Below are positions 60,891-64,000 of a stretch of 64,000 nt of DNA, piece by piece; the first letter of the stretch is position 1, and each line of letters opens with the position of its first letter. The DNA comes from Bacteroidota bacterium (GTDB lineage: Bacteria > Bacteroidota > Bacteroidia > AKYH767-A > 2013-40CM-41-45). The position numbers and the translations under genes were made by a program. Under the pieces are notes generated by a model. That model made no database searches. It was given only the letters and a program-made list of their open reading frames with translations, and had not been told where the DNA came from. The DNA is taken from contig JADKJP010000001.1 in assembly GCA_016720935.1 (NCBI GenBank), forward strand, positions 1-64,000. Reading direction: 5' to 3'.

Positions 60891-61370
60891 TTATTTTCCT
60901 CGTAATTCTCTTCTGTCCTGGCGACGTTCATCCTTACGATCCTGGATCATATCGATTAGTTTTCTTTTGAAATCTTCTTCGGCTTTAAAAAGTTTAGCCA
61001 CCTTTTTTACAGGAAGAACCTTTTTAAACTGGGGATTGTATTTCTTCATTACATCCAGTTCGCTCTGGCGGAACATCAATTCGTTATCAATGGTTTTTTC
61101 TACTTCCGCGTCGCTCATTTCATCGAAATTCAAACGGGCATTCATCAGGTTTTCTCTTCTGGATTTCCGCAATTGTTCGAGCTCATCCTGATAGCGGTTG
61201 TAAACAGGCCAAAAAACTTTGGCTTCCTCCGGAGATAAATTCAGCCGTTCAGTGAGAAAACCGACTTTCATGGATTCCAGTCGTTCTTTCACAGGAGGTG
61301 GGTTTCCCTGAGAAAAAGCGGCAGTGTTCAGAATGAAAACACCAAGGAAGAGTAGAATTTGTTTTTTCAT
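60891..61370 (-). CDS. Spy/CpxP-like periplasmic protein of an ECF sigma operon
   Basis: 159 residues. Signal peptide (ILLFLGVFILNTAAFSQ), then a helical, charged mature part: SMKVGFLTERLNLSPEEAKV, FWPVYNRYQDELEQLRKSRR and a very basic C-terminus (DRKDERRQDRRELRG). The LNLSPEEA-type motif is seen in Spy/CpxP-like chaperone or sensor proteins linked to sigma factors in Bacteroidota. Its ATG overlaps the anti-sigma stop (TAATG), so the two are translationally coupled. Confidence 0.78.
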   Translation of the reverse strand: MKKQILLFLGVFILNTAAFSQGNPPPVKERLESMKVGFLTERLNLSPEEAKVFWPVYNRYQDELEQLRKSRRENLMNARLNFDEMSDAEVEKTIDNELMFRQSELDVMKKYNPQFKKVLPVKKVAKLFKAEEDFKRKLIDMIQDRKDERRQDRRELRGK

Positions 61371-61875
61371 TATAATCTTGATTCTAATTGTGAAATATCA
61401 ATATCGTTATCAATCAGGTATTGTTCGATGTTATCATTCTGATCCTCTACGGAAATGTCCTGGTTTTGTTCTGCGAGAAGATCCATGAGAGTAGATTCGT
61501 CAAGTTCATCAAGGACAGGTGAATTATCGAGATCCTGCATTGAGAATTCTGTCGCCGGTACACTAACTGAAATCTCCCTGGTGAAAAACCGTATGCTGAT
61601 GAAGAAAATCAGCAGGAGGGAAGCGAATGCTATAGTCACCCTTGGTCGTAAAAGAACCGCGAAGAAAGTGCGCAAACTGAAAACCGAATTTTCTTTTCTT
61701 CAATTGCATTGCTGATCGCGAGTGGCAATTGTTCGAAATATCCTTCCGGAACTGAAAACGGATTAACGACAGCTGATTTTTCAAAATCAGGTAATTGTTG
61801 AATCTGAGATTGGATGAGACCGGGTAATTCTTCAAAATAACCATCCGGCACGCGAAAGCCTTGCTGATCTTTCAT
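61370..61875 (-). CDS. Anti-sigma-like membrane protein (one frameshift)
   Basis: About 168 residues after correcting one base. The N-terminal cytoplasmic part has two copies of a VPxGYFEELP motif (GFRVPDGYFEELPGLIQSQI and FSVPEGYFEQLPLAISNAI). A membrane helix (VTIAFASLLLIFFISI) and an acidic C-terminal part follow (DELDESTLMDLLAEQNQDIS). The frame breaks at the TTTT at 61689-61692; with one A more on the coding strand EEKKNSVFSLRTFFAVLLRP reads through. The start at 61875 (MKDQQGF) is chosen over a TTG at 61887. It probably holds the sigma factor encoded just upstream. Confidence 0.75.
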
Positions 61876-61978
61876 TGATTCCAGCAAAGGAGAAAGCTTT
61901 TCGTTTTCGTTGTGTATGGATTGATTATTTTTTCATTCAGGTATTCAATTTCTTTGGATGTAATAAAGCTGAAATGGT

Positions 61979-62527
61979 TTAATTTCCGGTGAGGTATTTT
62001 TCGATTTTTTTAACCGCATGATGGTAAGAAGCTTTTAAGGCCCCTACTGTAACCCCTAAAATCGCTGAAATTTCCTCATATTTCATTCCATCATAGTATT
62101 TCATGTTAAAAACGATACGTTGCTGGGTGGGAAGTTTCAGAACTGCCTGTTGCAATTTCATCTGGATTTTTTCACCTGAAAAATTGGGGTCACTGGCTAG
62201 TGAATTGGAGAGTTCGTATTCAACATCTGAAAATGGGATGGCAAAACGTTTTTTTTTCTGATTCAGGAAAGTGAGGGATTCATTTGTGGCAATTCTGTAA
62301 AGCCATGTATACAATTGGGAATCTTCACGAAAAGAAAGGAGTGATTTCCAGACCTTGATGAAAACATTTTGAATTACATCATTGGCATCCTCATGATCGA
62401 TGACGATCCTCCTGACATGCCAATACAACCTTTGCTGGTATTTACGAACCAGTAAATTAAATGCAAAATGCCGGGTAGATTCTTCCCGAAATTGCTCCAG
62501 CAACTCGAGGTCTGTGTATTCAGTCAT
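61979..62527 (-). CDS. ECF-family RNA polymerase sigma factor
   Basis: 182 residues. Sigma region 2 (FAFNLLVRKYQQRLYWHVRR, DANDVIQNVFIKVWKSLLSF, TWLYRIATNESLTFLNQKK) and region 4 (LPTQQRIVFNMKYYDGMKYE, ISAILGVTVGALKASYHHAV). It is the first gene of an operon with the anti-sigma-like and Spy-like genes, so it probably answers an envelope stress signal. Confidence 0.92.
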   Translation of the reverse strand: MTEYTDLELLEQFREESTRHFAFNLLVRKYQQRLYWHVRRIVIDHEDANDVIQNVFIKVWKSLLSFREDSQLYTWLYRIATNESLTFLNQKKKRFAIPFSDVEYELSNSLASDPNFSGEKIQMKLQQAVLKLPTQQRIVFNMKYYDGMKYEEISAILGVTVGALKASYHHAVKKIEKYLTGN

Positions 62528-62569
62528 TCTAAAATTTAAACCCCGGCAACCCTAGTTTTCGGGGATGGA

Positions 62570-63544
62570 TCAGGAGTGTGTCAGTTCTGGTTTTCTGCGC
62601 TTGATTGCTTTTTCAGCAGCTAGTACTATGTTTTCGGCTTCCAGACCGTATTTCTTCATCAATTGTTCCGGTGTACCGCTTTCTCCAAATGAATCGTTTA
62701 CAGCCACGTATTCAAGCGGAGAAGGGAATTCTGAAGCAAGCACCTGAGCTATAGCATCACCTAAACCTCCATTCATTTGGTGTTCCTCAGCGCTAACGGC
62801 ACATCCTGTTTTCCGAACTGAAGCTAAGACTGCAGCTTTGTCCAGTGGTTTAATCGTATGTATATTGATAATTTCAGCACGAATCCCTTTTGATTCAAGA
62901 ATTTCGCATGCTTCGAGTGCCTTCCAGACCAGATGGCCTGTCGCGAAAATGGAAACATCACTACCTTCATTGAGGAGAACTGCTTTTCCGATTTCAAAGT
63001 TTTGATCTGCTGGTGTAAAATTCGGCACAACCGGCCGGCCAAAACGCAGGTAAACCGGACCATGATGTTTCGCAATCGCGATTGTAGCTGCTTTTGTCTG
63101 ATTGAAATCACATGGATTGATAACAACCATTCCGGGAAGCATTCTCATCATTCCGATATCTTCAAGGATCTGATGAGTAGCTCCGTCTTCTCCAAGGGTA
63201 ATCCCAGCATGGGAAGCACAAATTTTCACATTCTTATCCGAATAAGCCACAGATTGTCGGATCTGGTCATAAACCCTTCCCGTAGAGAAATTCGCGAAAG
63301 TTCCTGTGAAAGGGATTTTCCCGCCGATGGTCATACCGGCTGCAATTCCAATCATATTCGCTTCGGCAATTCCAATCTGGAAAAAACGATTTGGAAATTC
63401 CTTTTCAAAAGCGTCCATTTTTAATGAACCTGTAAGGTCCGCGCACAAAGCCACAACATCCGGATTTGATCTTCCGAGTTCAAGTAATCCTGCTCCAAAA
63501 CCGGAACGTGTGTCTTTCTTTTCTGTGTATGGATATTTTTTCAT
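62570..63544 (-). CDS. Transketolase C-terminal subunit
   Basis: 324 residues: the pyrimidine-binding and C-terminal domains of a split transketolase. Motifs: SNPDVVALCADLTGSLKM, FFQIGIAEANMIGIAAGMTI, ASHAGITLGEDGATHQILED, and VSAEEHQMNGGLGDAIAQVL. The N-terminal (diphosphate-binding) subunit should be encoded by another gene, usually directly upstream. Here the upstream gene is the one at the window edge, which is not a transketolase, so the partner lies elsewhere. Confidence 0.92.
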   Translation of the reverse strand: MKKYPYTEKKDTRSGFGAGLLELGRSNPDVVALCADLTGSLKMDAFEKEFPNRFFQIGIAEANMIGIAAGMTIGGKIPFTGTFANFSTGRVYDQIRQSVAYSDKNVKICASHAGITLGEDGATHQILEDIGMMRMLPGMVVINPCDFNQTKAATIAIAKHHGPVYLRFGRPVVPNFTPADQNFEIGKAVLLNEGSDVSIFATGHLVWKALEACEILESKGIRAEIINIHTIKPLDKAAVLASVRKTGCAVSAEEHQMNGGLGDAIAQVLASEFPSPLEYVAVNDSFGESGTPEQLMKKYGLEAENIVLAAEKAIKRRKPELTHS

Positions 63545-63571
63545 GGGTCGTGATTTCTTAGTTTGTGGATC

Positions 63572-64000
63572 TTATTGATTCAGGACAATAATATTGGATT
63601 CAGAAGAAACAATGGAAAAATCTTTTTCAATGGTATAAATGGATTCTTTGGAATTCTTAGACCGGTAAACTACGTGATATTTTCCCGGCTGAAGGACTAT
63701 GGTTTCTTTGTTCAGATTGTCATCGAGATTGTAAATCCATTTGAGATTTCCTTTGTCTTCCACATATAGGCTACCGTAACCCTGATTATTGCTGATGATG
63801 GTCACCATTCCCGGACGCGGGATTTGTAAGGTTGTGGTTTTGCTCTGGCTGATGTCGATATTTTCAAGATTGATTCGTGGCAAGGTGAGGATTTCGAGAT
63901 CGTATTTTCCGACAATGTATTTTTCCGTTGTATTAAAATCCTGAACGTTCAAAGTTTTCATTTCACCATGCTGGCGAACAACGGCAAGTGGTTTTTTAAT
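63572..64000 (-). CDS. C-terminal part of a protein running off the window
   Basis: The frame is open to the window edge (LAVVRQHGEMKTLNVQDFNT leads into the ATG at 63961), so this is the 3' end of a longer gene. The visible part is beta-rich: KYIVGKYDLEILTLPRINLE, TTTLQIPRPGMVTIISNNQG and LQPGKYHVVYRSKNSKESIY. It resembles the C-terminal accessory domain of some Bacteroidota VWA-type proteins, but I cannot assign it firmly. It is followed 27 bp later by the transketolase gene on the same strand. Confidence 0.6.
   Translation of the reverse strand: MKKPLAVVRQHGEMKTLNVQDFNTTEKYIVGKYDLEILTLPRINLENIDISQSKTTTLQIPRPGMVTIISNNQGYGSLYVEDKGNLKWIYNLDDNLNKETIVLQPGKYHVVYRSKNSKESIYTIEKDFSIVSSESNIIVLNQ

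Overview
The window comes from a Bacteroidota genome, probably an environmental Bacteroidia/Chitinophagia-like bacterium or MAG; I cannot place it to genus. Evidence: gliding-motility ABC genes gldF and gldG, three secreted proteins with type IX secretion (T9SS) C-terminal sorting domains, SprB-type repeats, an ECF sigma/anti-sigma pair, and several promoters of the Bacteroidota form TTG-N18-20-TAnnTTTG.

Layout. 1-2.0 kb: two badly frame-broken reading regions on the minus strand (one a lipoprotein). 2.2-6.1 kb: rarA and an outer-membrane beta-barrel receptor, both frameshifted. 6.2-7.5 kb: acyl-CoA hydrolase/CoA-transferase. 7.6-10.9 kb: a minus-strand sulfur/redox cluster (three rhodanese proteins, two thioredoxin domains, OsmC, a DUF2892-like membrane protein) downstream of a Crp/Fnr regulator. 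10.9-17.0 kb: mnmE, sucD, fabG, a small secreted protein and an S9 peptidase, separated by unusual low-complexity repeats. 17.2-17.5 kb: two tRNA-Leu genes. 18.0-30.0 kb: a T9SS PKD-like protein, a two-gene micro-operon, dnaN, DUF4340/gldG/gldF, and two tandem paralogous T9SS proteins. 30.1-43.6 kb: housekeeping genes (SAM hydroxide adenosyltransferase, phoH, purC, RsmB-type methyltransferase, clpS, M48 protease) plus a 2095-residue protein with a PorE-like N-terminus and three C-terminal SPOR-like repeats.

43.7-56.8 kb is a 13-kb integrative element in the 3' end of a tRNA-Arg(ACG) gene. It has a 25-bp att duplication with one mismatch, a tyrosine integrase next to attR, repeated candidate integrase arm sites at both ends, a HTH/excisionase-like gene, a DUF1376 + RecA/DnaB-like replication module, a run of small orphan genes, and one large tail tape-measure-like protein. 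No capsid, portal, large terminase or baseplate gene is visible. A FRG-domain gene, a small membrane protein and a secreted protein sit at the attL end. It is either a decayed prophage or a phage-satellite-like island carrying its own tape measure. This is the most interesting region.

56.9-64 kb: glmM-type phosphohexomutase, cysteine desulfurase, a complete IS3-family insertion sequence with a probable -1 frameshift site, an ECF sigma / anti-sigma / Spy-like operon, a transketolase C-terminal subunit, and a gene running off the window edge.

A cross-cutting observation is single-base indels, mostly in A/T homopolymers, breaking otherwise conserved genes at 0-12.4 kb and 58-62 kb, while 12.5-58 kb is almost free of them. 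In most cases correcting one base restores a full-length family member, so sequencing or assembly error is more likely than gene decay.
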